This document shows, in pieces, positions 53,798-64,000 of a stretch of 64,000 bases of DNA; position 1 is the stretch's first letter, and every line of letters begins with the position of its first letter. Origin of the DNA: Cepaea nemoralis. Taxonomy: Eukaryota > Mollusca > Gastropoda > Stylommatophora > Helicidae. A model generated the notes under the pieces. That model had not been told where the DNA came from, did not search any database, and saw nothing but the letters and a program-made list of their open reading frames with translations. The stretch lies in assembly GCA_014155875.1 (NCBI GenBank), contig JACEFZ010006269.1, positions 1 through 64,000 on the forward strand, in the 5' to 3' direction. The position numbers and the translations under genes are program-made.

Positions 53798-54041
53798 GCC
53801 GGCTTCGTGGCTTAGAGGTTATGACTTTTCTCCGTAATCTCGTATACTCTCGTCGGTAACATGATGACGGTTAGAATCAGCAGTAGTTCGAAACGCATCG
53901 GTAACTTACGAGGTATGAGAACCGGCCGCTCAGAAAGCAATGGCAAACTACTGAGCGTAATCTTGCCAAAAATCAACATACAGCTGAAAGATGCTGGTTT
54001 TGACTGCGATGTCCTGTAAAGGATATGCAAAACAAAAAAAA
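53798..54041 (+). mobile_element. SINE family S1 (copy B)
   Basis: agttgtacaaa at 53787-53797 and 54042-54052. Same insertion as 5850-6092. Confidence 0.85.
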
Positions 54042-54289
54042 AGTTGTACAAATGTGTTTTTAGTGCATTGTGTTACTAATTTTGGACATGTAAATTAGCA
54101 CAAGAGAACACACGTTAATTCTTTAAATGCATGTGTCCTCTGCATTAAAAAAAATATTGTTACTAAACTGTGTTTGTGTATGTCCAGCGTTGTTGTCATA
54201 TCTAGCCCCTTTTGGCCAGTATCCAAATTCTTCCTGGCATTTATTGACCTAGTTAGCGTGCCTGGACAGTTTTCATAAAATAGTCAATT

Positions 54290-55010
54290 TACGTCAGTGT
54301 GGTGATGCTGTCAATGCCCACTCCTTCATCAGTGGATGCACTTCTGCAAGCCCAAACAGAACATTCACATACATGCTGATTGGTCCTCAAGGGAAAGTAG
54401 AAGCAATAAGTGGGCATTCCCTACTCTACAAAGAAGCGCTCATTAATGCAAAGCTTACAAAATCAGTACTTGGGGCACTCAAGTTTGGGAAATTGCCAAT
54501 ACTGCGGACACTACTTTCTGAACTTGGCATCCCACATACGGTCACCGTATAGTGGAGTACTTGGAAACGAGATAGCTGATCAACTGGCTAAGGAAAGAGC
54601 AATAGAAAAACAACCTGACAAGCCTGTTACACACACCAAAATGAAAGAATGATGACATCAATAAGAAAACCACCTACACCAGGTCAGGAAGATTACCATT
54701 TGATGACAAACCAAAATAAATCATTAATCTGCACCTCAGAATAGGATACAATTTATTGCATAACCATATGTATACAATATTCAAGATTGGCGAATCACCT
54801 ATGTGGATTGGCGCCGTAGACAGCAGATCGCATACTCCAAGACTGCCAAAAATGAGACATATTTAATAGACAAACCTTCTGGCCTAGAGAAAACACAGTA
54901 GAAGATAAACTATGGACCACTGAGTGAACTAAAAAAGAGTGAAGAAATAACATTGCAGTTATAGACAGATTTCAAGCGAGCAAAAGAAGAATAAGATTGC
55001 AAAGCTGACA
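54290..55010 (+). pseudogene. Old RNase H LINE 3' end (copy B)
   Basis: GVLGNEIADQLAKERA at about 54556-54600. Counterpart of 6340-7060. Confidence 0.65.
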
Positions 55011-55239
55011 TGCAGCTCATTTATGACCTACAGAAGGACACCCTGTGCATGCTTAGCTTCACTTCTTTATAAGTTTATTTGAGTCACCGTTGTGGCACAT
55101 ACTTTGCCTTTTGGGGATGCAGTTTACTATAGTGCTATAGGTAATTTGTTTTGTAAAGTTCATTGGTACCTTGCCGTCTTGACAGACGATAGGTTGTTTC
55201 ATTGCGCTTCAAAAGGCATAATAACTAAAACTCATGGCG

Positions 55240-57157
55240 TTGGTGGGTACCGTCCAAAATGAGAAACCGGGACCAATGCAGCAGTTTTTGCCCATGATGT
55301 CTATGAAGGTTTCCGCTCGGGTATTGAAACCTTTGCTGCAGCGATTGGTCTTGAGGACGCGTACAACAGAGTACCATTGGATTTTTTAATGCTTCAGCTT
55401 CTTGAACTCAAAATAAGTCCATTCCTCCTTAGTTGGATCGCTGCAGCCCTCTTCCAAAGGAAAGCAGTTTTTAGATGTGGCAGTTGGACGTCGGAACCAA
55501 CAACAATATATCCTGGCCTACCACAGGGATCACCATTATCTCCGGTGCTGTTCAACGCCTACACTGTGAGAATCACCAGTGAGCAGATCACTGGACCTGG
55601 TAGGACATTGTCATATGCCGACGATGTTTTAGTGTATCGCCAGGGTAAGGATAGAGATCAGGTTGCTGTGGAACTACAAACCGAACTCAATCGCATAAGT
55701 ACTTGGTGTGTTGAGGCTGGGCAATGGTCAACCCAACAAAGGCAACAGTGACTTGGTTCTCGTTGAATAATCATATTGTCAACACTCCAACACCAACTGT
55801 AAATCTGTGTTCAGAGACGGTGGAAAGAACGCAGGCAATGAATTACCTGGGGATACGGTTTGATCGAAGCCTTGCTTATAATGAGCACATAGACCAGGTG
55901 ATAACAAAGGCCAAGCGGGGGTTGGCTGCGATGCGGGTGATGGCGGCAGCAAACTGTGAGCAGCGCCATCTATGTCTTCTATACGAAGGGCTGGTCATGT
56001 CTGTTTTTGAGTATGCGATGGCAATCCTGACTCTCAGCCGTAAGCAGATAGAAAGGATGGAAAGGATACAGAATGAAGCTATGCGCATTATTCTTGGATG
56101 TACAAGAGATACAGCATGCAGGGCGATGCGCTACCTTCTTGATTTTCCAACCATTGAAGACAGAATACAAGTCTGCAGAGCTCGCGCCTACCTCAGAGTT
56201 AACGCAAACACACAACATCCACTGTATAGTGAAATTATGAAGGTGATGGGCAGCAGGTTAAAAAGAGGAAGGTCGTGGATAGGTCAAGCCGAAGACATTC
56301 TTCAACAGGTGTGTTCATTTGAGGACTTAGAACCTGGCGAGGAGTGGGTACAAGTGCCAACAGATTTCTGCACATCCTTTTCAGTTTGCATCCAACTAGA
56401 CAGAAAATGCAGAGAAGAAAACCCGGCAGCTGTGGAGGCGGAAGTACAAGCGTTGATTTTCGAGAATTCGCTAGACGGTGATGCTGTCATTTACTCATAT
56501 GGGTCGGTCGTCCGACATGTGAGAAGCTCATGGGCCTTTACGGCTCAGGCCGGAGGGAGAATTGTGAAGGAGGACTCTGGTGCTTTTGCTGAGACCACAA
56601 GTAGCCTGACTATGGAAGTCATGGCAGTAAGTAAAGCAATAACATGGCTCGAGACACAGACATTCACTAGGGCATGTTTCCTTAGCGATTCAATGAACAT
56701 GCTCAAGAGGATAGAGATGGGGGGGAGATCCGAAGAGGCTGGTTGCTGGCTCTGGAGCGGTCTCGGCTGGCAAAGATTAGTTTCATCTTCGTGCCAGGGC
56801 ATGCGGGAGTACAAGGGAATGAGCGGGCTGACAAGCTCGCAGGTAACGCTACTGTGGAGGGCGGACGCGCCATGGACCAGGCTGACATTCTGAATGCTCT
56901 ACGAGAAGTAAGACTTTTGCGAGAACCAAGTGATGACTGTGAATCTACAACCATGGCTAGACTGCGAGAACAGCAAATTAAAAGAGGGGTGGCCAAACAA
57001 GAACACTACGCAGGAAGCCAAAGAAGACTGATAAACCAACACAGAACTGGTGTCGTTAGCCGCTACACGCTGCGGGATTTGCTGAGGAAAGGGATCCGAG
57101 CACTTATGACTGAAATGGTTCGATGTGCTATGAGGATGAGCTGTCGACTAACAAACT
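55240..57157 (+). mobile_element. 5'-truncated RNase H LINE (copy B)
   Basis: Perfect 11-bp target duplication aactcatggcg at 55229-55239 and 57158-57168. Same insertion as 7291-9213. Confidence 0.92.
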
Positions 57158-57159
57158 AA
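55240..57159 (+). pseudogene. RT-RNase H polyprotein fragment (copy B)
   Basis: A TGA at about 55260 follows YRPK. RT is then open through LEDAYNRVPLDF, LPQGSPLSPVLFNAYT and YADDVLVY to a one-base loss near 55720. From 55724 the frame is open for 389 codons through the thumb, AVIYSYGSVVRH (the usual TDGS is SYGS, so the first RNase H Asp is lost) and CFLSDSMNML. It shifts at a G6 run near 56716 and recovers VPGHAGVQGNERADKLAG in 56743-57159. RT motifs are intact; RNase H is not. Confidence 0.85.
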
Positions 57160-57349
57160 CTCATGGCGGTAGCGAGACTGATTAAACCAATTTGCGCTGT
57201 AAATGTTCAGCCACAATGGATGCATGTGAACACATGGTCATTTCCTTTATCTCGCACGATCTTACGTCTCACACGTTCAGTGTGACCTATCTGCAATCAT
57301 TTTCTTCTTTGTCTTGATTCCATTTCTGATCTTTGCCCTCCATGCAACA

Positions 57350-57977
57350 AAAATTCTCCTAAGCGAGCATCCCCTAAAACAAGTAAAGAGTTTCAAGTGC
57401 CTAGGAATTATAATATTATAAAGTGGCAAATCAGAAGACGAGATCGGAAATAGATGCAATACGGCAAACCAACTCATTGGATAAATGGCACCAATTTTTT
57501 TTTAAAAAGTGTATCAATAGTTACTAAGGAAGCACTTTACAACACAATCTTCCTACCAACAATATGCTACCAATGCCAAACCTGGACAATGACAGAAAAA
57601 GATAAAACAAACATCACAACAACAGAAATGAGATTCCCGAGAAATGTACTCAATGTATCAAGAAGAGAGAAAATCATAAATTAAGAAATCAGGGCTAAAG
57701 TGGGCGTTACAGAAACGCTAGATTTTTATTAGAAGGCAGCAAGTCAAATGGTTTGGCCATGTAACTAGGTTACCAACTAACAGTATACCACAACAAGCAA
57801 TGATGTACAGACCAGAGGAAAGCAGAGGAAGAGGCCGACCATGTAAATGATGGACGCATGGAATAACAGAGTCCATGGGAATATCGATACATGAAGCTCA
57901 TAAGCGGGCACTCTCCGGCTGTTTATACTTCACCTCGCCACCGCAAGGTACAAGAGGAACATGATGAGATGAGATGT
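57350..57977 (+). mobile_element. LINE Q 3' fragment (copy B)
   Basis: cctccatgcaaca at 57337-57349 and 57978-57990. No SINE inside, so this is the empty site for the copy-A SINE at 9473. Confidence 0.85.
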
Positions 57978-58250
57978 CCTCCATGCAACACGCTCAGCGG
58001 TGTCTTGCTCCCAATGTGCAATATCAATGTTTGTGAATTGACAATATCAGCACTTGGATTGGTGATCTTGAATGCCAAGATGGGATAAGATAATATTGGT
58101 TATAAACAAAATCAAGGATAAACAAAGATTTGTGTCATAAGCAAACATATTGGATCATTATACAATTTTGTTCGGTAAATAGGTTTGTCATAGTGGAAGT
58201 ATTCTACAACATAATAGAATATATGAAATAACGTATGTATCACCAGACCA

Positions 58251-60452
58251 TTGGCACCTTTCCGTCTTGACAGACGATAGTTTGGTACATTGTGCTTTAA
58301 AAAGGCTTAATAACTACGATCCATGGCGGTGGCGAGTGTGGCTGGTAAGGCCAATTCTTGCTGCAAATGTTTGCCCACATTAGGTGCATGTGAAAACATG
58401 GTCATTTCCACCATTTTGCACCATCTTACGTCTCTCACGCTCTGTGTGTGCTTTATCTGCAATCATATTCTCCTTTGTCTTTATTCCGTTTCTGATAGTT
58501 GCCCTCCATGCAACACGTTCAGCGGCGACGTGCTCCCAATGTGCAAAATCAATGCCTGTATCAATCATGTCCCGCTTACACACATCTTTGTATCGTAGTA
58601 GAGGCCGACCCTGAGATCTCCTACCCGTCTGTAATTCACCAAAAAAGATGTCCTTTGGTATTCTACCATCATCCATCCTCCTAACGTGTCCTATTCATCT
58701 AAGTCTACGAAGACTGAGCATGGAATACACCGTCACACAACCTGATCTTTCCAATACTTCAGTATTTGTGATTTTGTCTTGCCACTTAATACCAAGTATT
58801 CTTCGCAGACACCGCATATGAAAGCTGTTTAAACGTTTCTCTTGGCGTGAGTAAGTTGTCCAGGTTTCACTGCCATAAAGAAGAGTACCAAGGACACAGG
58901 CTTGGTAGACGAGGACTTTTGTTTTGGCAGTAAGCTTCCTGTTCTCCCAGACTCTTTTTGCTAACATGTTCATTGTTGTTGCTGCCTTGCCAATCCTGAT
59001 GTTGATTTCCTGATCGAGGGATAATTTGCTATTTACCTCTGATCCTAGATATGTAAAATGGTCTACTATCTCCAGTTCGGCGTCGTCAATAAAGATTGAT
59101 GGTACACCATGTGCACCTTGTGACATAATCTGTGTCTTCTTTTTGTTAATTGTTAAAACCAAATTCAGAACAAGCATTGGAGAATGCAGATAGTAGATGT
59201 TGTAATTCTTCCTCAGAATGGGTCGTAATCGCAGCATCATACGCAAAAAGCAACTCTCTGATTAGTACCGTGTTAATTTTGGTCTTGGCCTTCAATCTCT
59301 GAGCATTATAGAGGCCACCATCTGAGCGTGAGTGAATGTATATACCATCATCCTGATCACGAAAGGCATATTTCAGTAGAAGTGAAAAGTATATCCCAAA
59401 GAGGGTGGGTGCTAGCACACAGCCTTGCTTAACTCCTCTCTTGATTTCAAACTCTTCTGAAGTTGAACCATCAAACTTGATTATACCCTTCATGCCTGTG
59501 TGGAACGATTCCACAATGGACAGAAGAGTTGGTGGGCAGCCAATCTTCTTTAGTGCTTTGAACAGACCCTCACGACTGACCAAATCGAATGCCTTTGTGA
59601 GGTCGATGAAGGCAATAAACAGTGGCTGATTTTGTTCCCGGCATTTTTCTGGCATCTGTCGCAATGAGAATATCATATCAATGATAGACCGGTTCTGACG
59701 GAACCCACACTGTGATTCGGGGTAGACTTGATCTCCCAGGACTTGAAGTCTGTGCAGGACAATTCTGGCAAATACTTTCCCAACAATACACAGAAGTGAG
59801 ATACCCCTATAGTTGTTACAGTCGCTCCGATCTCCCTTGTTCTTGTACAGCGTTATGATGTTTGAATCTTTGAAATTCTGTGGGACTTGTCCTTCTCGCC
59901 AGCATAGCTCTATTAGCTGGTGGATCTGTAGAGCGTGTGTGTCTTGCCCACTCCTGATCACCTCTATTGGAATCCCATCCTTACCTGGAGCCTTGCCAGA
60001 TGCAAGCTCATTTATGGCACACTTAACTTCTGTTATAGTGGGAAGTGTGTCCAGGTGGTCAAGAGTTGGCAGGGCCTCTATGGCGTTGAGGGCATCATCC
60101 GCTAGCTTGGTCTCACTTGAGTAAATCTCTAAATAGTGCTCGACCCATCTATTCATCTGCTGTTTCTTATCAGTGATGATTTCTCCAGTCAAGGTTTTCA
60201 GCGGTGCACTTCTTTTGATCATTGGACCACAGGCTTTCTTTATCCCTTCATACATGCTTCTGATGTTTCCCTTATCACTTGCGATTTGAATGGACTCACA
60301 TAACTTGATCCAATAGTCATTCGCACACTGCCTGGCAGCCTTTTGTACACCCTTCCTTGCTTGCTTCAGCTCACTGTTACACGTTGGTCTTTCCTTGTTT
60401 CTTAAGAGAGCTATCTTCTTTTTATCAATCAAGGGCTGCAGTATCTGGCTGT
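58251..60452 (-). mobile_element. LINE P, 5'-truncated, only in copy B
   Basis: tatcaccagacca flanks it at 58238-58250 and 60453-60465. Copies A (10537) and C (15945) have the site intact. The element is 2202 bp on the minus strand, with its 3' UTR at the left. Older relatives of its 3' end underlie the duplication itself (7061, 9225, 14691). Confidence 0.93.
58700..60450 (-). pseudogene. LINE P ORF2 RT and C-terminus
   Basis: The first frame (to 59146) covers the linker and RT: LASGKAPGKDGIPIEVI (block 1), NNYRGISLLCIVGKVFARI (block 2), ESQCGFRQNRSIIDMIFSLR, AFIDLTKAFDLVSREGL (Asp 1) and KRGVKQGCVLAPTLFGIYF. The active-site box reads ELLFAYDAAIT where the family has FADD, so the first catalytic Asp of the pair is Tyr. 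A one-base gain near 59160 shifts to the second frame (to 58695): INKKKTQIMSQGAHGV, VDHFTYLGSEVNSKLSLDQE, LLYGSETWTTYSRQ and MRCLRRILGIKWQDKITN. It starts mid-linker; the endonuclease is absent by truncation. Clade: RTE- or jockey-like, not resolved. Confidence 0.9.
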
Positions 60453-60523
60453 TATCACCAGACCACAATACAGCAAATGAAATTGAAATTGATTAAAACA
60501 AAAACAAATGCTTGTTATATCTA

Positions 60524-61077
60524 CTGTGTTTTCCCGAAAATAAGATCTGGGCTTATATTAATTTTAGCTTTAAAAAATGCAATAGGGCTTATTTTCTGGG
60601 GATGTCTTATATATTTTTTTTCTTTGTAGATTCAACAATCTACATTTATTCGTGTACAGATTTCTACATTTATTCAAATACAGTCGTGTCATCTTCTTCT
60701 GGAACATCGTCATAACTCTCCAAATCGCAAATTCTGGTCTGCATTTCTTGCGACTCCATTTCCTGTAGAACAATTGATCCCATTCTCTCATGTCCAGCAA
60801 TAAAGCTTTCCTTAAATTCGCATTTCTTGTCCATGTAGCCTGCTCATAGTGCATTGGTAACTTTATTTCACACGAGTGACGTATTGAATTATGCACCACA
60901 TCCGTTCATTATCAAGTGGCTTCCGTACCCTGAATGGCCATTCGGCAAGAAGTCTCTCTTTCTAGCTGACGATCTTAACTATGGCTTATTTTAGGGCTAG
61001 GTCTTATATTAAAAGCATCTTGAAAGATCGTGCTAGGGCTTATTATAGGGGTAGGTCTTATTTTCGGGGAAACACGG
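60524..61077 (-). mobile_element. Pogo-like MITE (copy B)
   Basis: TA at 60522-60523 and 61078-61079, 554 bp, same ends as the copies in A and C. Minus-strand peptide HSCEIKLPMHYEQATW and LLLDMREWDQLFYRKW. Confidence 0.65.
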
Positions 61078-61124
61078 TACAAGATGAGAAAGTGTTGGAG
61101 GTACAACTATAGATTCAGATCACC

Positions 61125-61370
61125 ATCTGCTGACACTGTGGCGAAGGGGTTACTAACCAGATTCGCAATCGTGCATACCATGTTCGAAACACAACTGCAG
61201 GCAATTTGGAAGCACACTGTCTTGCACTGGTTTTAATATAATGGTGTGAGTGTCGGTCGTTCAGAAAGCAATGGCAACCTGATGATCGTAAACTTACCTA
61301 GAATTCACAAACCGCCAACAAATGATGAGATTGACTGACATTCTGTAATGGACATGCAACTAAGCATCTA
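61125..61370 (+). mobile_element. SINE family S1 variant (copy B)
   Basis: Counterpart of 11205-11464. Confidence 0.6.
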
Positions 61371-61745
61371 CTGACATGTAAAATTAAGTTGAAACTGAAG
61401 AGCAACAGGAAATCTTTTAAGCATAGAAATCAGTCATTAGGATATCTGAATAAAGAATACACAAATAAGAGAGAGATTGGACAATTTGTTGCCGGGTATA
61501 TTAATCATTAGCAATATTCAAAATTTCTTAATGCCTTAAAAGTCGCAACATCTATACCAAGCAAAAACTGCTACAGTGACCATAGATTAATCAAGCAATA
61601 TACATATAAAATTAAAGAAAGTCAAATAAAGATAACCATGAAAAGTGTGAAGAGATTCACAGGAAAAATCATAATAGATAAAGATCAGATTTTACATGCG
61701 TGGTGACAGTATGTGAAAGACCTTTATGATGATACAAGAGAAGAA

Positions 61746-61976
61746 CTGTCAACTGTAACTGTCATTTACTGCCAATATAGTACCTTGCGGTGTATGGCAG
61801 AGGGGTCTTTGAGCCTGAGGAATAAAGGCCGCCTGGCTAGTGCAGTCGCCGCGAACTGTGCAGGTTAGAATTTTCTTTTTGCCCCCGACAGAAAAAAATC
61901 CCACACCTTACCGAGGGATCGAACCCGGGCCTCCCGAATGAGAGTCCGGCGTTCTAGCCTCTCGGCCAGCCGCTCC
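61746..61976 (-). mobile_element. tRNA-derived SINE, family S3
   Basis: acaagagaagaa at 61734-61745 and 61977-61988. Minus strand: tggagcggctggccgagagg (A-box TGGCCGAGAGG), gttctagcc complement, cccgggttcgatccctcggt (B-box), then a 3' body ending near tgacagttacagttgac. Single copy in the window, absent from copy C (17240), so young. Confidence 0.88.
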
Positions 61977-62234
61977 ACAAGAGAAGAAGAATATGATATT
62001 CGGTATACTAATACAGAACCATCAATTTTGAAGATGGAAGTTCAGAATGCTCTTAACCGTATGAAAACTGACAAGACCACGGGTTCAGATAATATCACAA
62101 CAGAAATGATCAATGCCTTGGAAGAATATGGAATTGACCAGACTGCTAAACACAAAATATGATACTGGAGATATACCTCCTGAATTATGTAATTCTATCT
62201 TTATTGCAATCCCGAAGAAATCAGGAGCCTTGAA

Positions 62235-62481
62235 AAAAAAAAAAAGTTTAAAAGTCGACAGGGTTGACTTCATTGCACCGGGTTTTATCCCATATGGCTC
62301 GGTCTCTTTCCGCAGCACGGAAAGCGTCGCACAAAGCACGAACTCCGTAGCTTTTCGCGACGACCCACAGGAGTCTCCGAAACATTTAACTCGTAAACCG
62401 AAGGGCGCGGCCCGGAATCGAACCCACAACCTTCGGAGCACGAGTCAAACGGCTTGACCACTTCGCCACAGAGACTCCCAT
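62235..62481 (-). mobile_element. tRNA-derived SINE, family S2 (copy B only)
   Basis: Minus strand from 62481: gggagtctctgtggcgaagt (A-box), ggttgtgggttcgattccgg (B-box), cgtgctttgtgcgacgcttt, ending in a poly-T on plus-strand complement (A13 at 62235-62247). About 20 bp of the LINE target (present at 24605) was lost at the insertion. Confidence 0.88.
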
Positions 62482-63260
62482 TAGTATAATGAGCTACATC
62501 ACGAAGATTTTGCTAAGAATTATCATGCAAAGAGTGAGGAAGAAATACTGCCCGAAATGAGAGAAGAACATGTGGGTTTGTAGAAGGCATTAGTACAGTA
62601 AATGCTCTATATATGCTGGGAACATTAATTGAAACGTTCTATAGAAGTAGCAGCTTTTCATAACACAATTACGGAAAACATAGGGCGTTGCGGTGACTTG
62701 CCTTCAATAGCAACGTAATGCTTTGTGCATTTCTTTGCAGATGAAGGCTTGCCAGTTTTCACATGGTTAAGAGCATTCTGTAAAGCTGCATTGCTTTGTG
62801 TTATTTTGTATTGTTTATTACACTTCCACAGCTTTACAGCAGTTCCACTAATTTTATTCAGCCTCTAGCTTCAGCCTGTTGGTGTATGGACTCCAATATG
62901 TGTGCCATGCTGGCCTCCAATAACTTGAACCAGGTCTGTATACTCGTCCCGATAATTCAAAGGGGCCAAGCCATCCAACTATTTATTCTTTGCTCATTTA
63001 TCTTATATTTTCTGCCAGTTTTGCCTCTTTTTTTTTTTAAACTAAGTTTGCAAGTTAGATCCTTTAAATATTAAAACACACAATTCGCCCACACATGTAT
63101 ATAAATATTTTTATTCCCGGTACCATGCATTCAATCATTGTCTTGAAAAGCCACTGTGTCGTGTAAAATAGCGAAAGTAATTCCGTTTCCGAAACGTGAA
63201 TATGTTTATGCGCAAATGTTCTTCAATGTTCAATTATTGTATTAGTAAAATCAAAGGTAA

Positions 63261-63358
63261 ACTACTGAGCGTAATCTTGCCAAGAAATCAACAATCAGCT
63301 AAAAGATGCTGATGTTGACAGCGATGTCCTGTAAAAAGGATATGCGAATTTAAAAAAA
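63261..63358 (+). mobile_element. 98-bp 5'-truncated S1 SINE
   Basis: aaaatcaaaggtaa at 63247-63260 and 63359-63372. Contains actactgagcgtaatcttgc and ends ggatatgcgaattt plus A tract. Copy C has the empty site (18258). The tRNA head is missing. Confidence 0.92.
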
Positions 63359-63374
63359 AAAATCAAAGGTAATG

Positions 63375-63930
63375 AACGTCTATGGGATCTGTTCCCAGGG
63401 GTGTGTTGGTGTGGTGGAAAACGAGCAAGCCGACAGATGGCTGAGTCTGCGTGATAAGGCAGATGTGGTCTGGGTCCTTTGGGATCGTGTATTGCGTGGA
63501 TGAACAGATAAATCACTATAGCGTAAAGATGATGAAGCAGCAGGCAATGACGGAGAAACTGACCGACAATCAATTACTGAGAAACGGTCATTCGGACACA
63601 TAATCAGACTTCAGCTGGTATTATCAGTAATGGGACTCATTACTGATAATTGAAGATCAGGACGGAGCACGTATGAGAATGTCCCAAGTGCTCTTGATTC
63701 AACTCAACTCAGAGTCCAACCCAATGCCCAGAAGGAGTCATTATCGAGTTATGGCTTCCGCCAACTTGCAAAAGTGAATATCAAGGTTTTTACGCATTGT
63801 CTGTTGTTTCCGCCTAGTGAGCAAACGCAGATCTCGTTATCATTTAGTAGGTGGGGGTACCTCAGAATTCTGAGTAGGTTCGCCTAATGCCGAGGGACAC
63901 TGGTAGAAGGGAAAAGTAAAATCAGTCCAG
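63375..63930 (+). pseudogene. RNase H LINE C-terminal remnant (copy B)
   Basis: GVVENEQADRW-like and DKADVVWVLWDR phrases, matching 18281-18840. Confidence 0.65.
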
Positions 63931-63931
63931 T

Positions 63932-64000
63932 ACTCATCTCATCATCATCATGTTCCTCTTGTACCTTGCGGTGTCGAGGTGAAGTATAAACAGCGGGAGA
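63932..64000 (-). mobile_element. LINE Q 3' end, runs off the window
   Basis: The complement of (GATGA)n, then gttcctcttgtaccttgcgg and gtgtcgaggtgaagtataaa, the LINE Q 3' end in minus orientation. Its insertion point marks the end of C/B homology. Confidence 0.8.

Larger units (their letters stand above)
61480..62640 (+). pseudogene. Internally deleted RTE-like LINE with two SINEs
   Basis: Same internal deletions as 16955-17665 (NCYSDHRLI, MEVQNALNRMKTDKTTGSDN, IFIAIPKKSGAL, VEGISTVNALYM-type debris). Two SINEs were added only in this copy. Confidence 0.75.

Overview
This window looks like repeat-dense intergenic DNA from a large invertebrate genome. No intact host gene is evident. Almost all recognisable coding sequence is decayed transposon protein, plus one degenerate C2H2 zinc-finger gene. 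The RNase H LINEs, abundant tRNA-headed SINEs, GACA/GATA and CA/TA microsatellites and zinc-finger expansion suggest a lophotrochozoan, perhaps a mollusc. That placement is an inference at low confidence, because no species-specific marker is present.

Layout. 1-3967: a CR1/L2-like LINE, split by a 497-bp insertion. 3967-11574, 13440-18841 and 52375-63930: three copies (A, C, B) of one segmental duplication. The shared unit is a stack of zinc-finger remnants, SINEs, a 43-bp tandem repeat, LINE pieces and a pogo-like MITE. Later insertions unique to one or two copies give a relative chronology. 11575-12775: a minisatellite-flanked RNase H LINE fragment. 13134-13424: a near-perfect palindrome around (TA)n. 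19318-26284: a hAT element (TTF zinc finger, DUF4371-like and dimerisation regions) with an 8-bp target duplication and a nested RTE-like LINE. 26370-31170: SINEs, GACA/GATA microsatellites and a TIR element carrying a tRNA-Asp-like segment. 31190-42500: a non-autonomous LINE derivative, a long minus-strand RNase H LINE, degenerate repeats, two more copies of the tRNA-bearing TIR element, a LINE ORF1 with zinc knuckles and another RNase H LINE end. 44558-49640: a zinc-finger gene with about 30 fingers, broken by a mariner insertion, a stop and frameshifts, followed by decayed finger sequence to about 54 kb.

The genes do not form a pathway. The window is best read as an archive. A zinc-finger locus decayed and was duplicated, and LINEs, SINEs and DNA transposons inserted into the copies. 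Many insertions can be delimited to the base by target-site duplications and by empty sites in sister copies.
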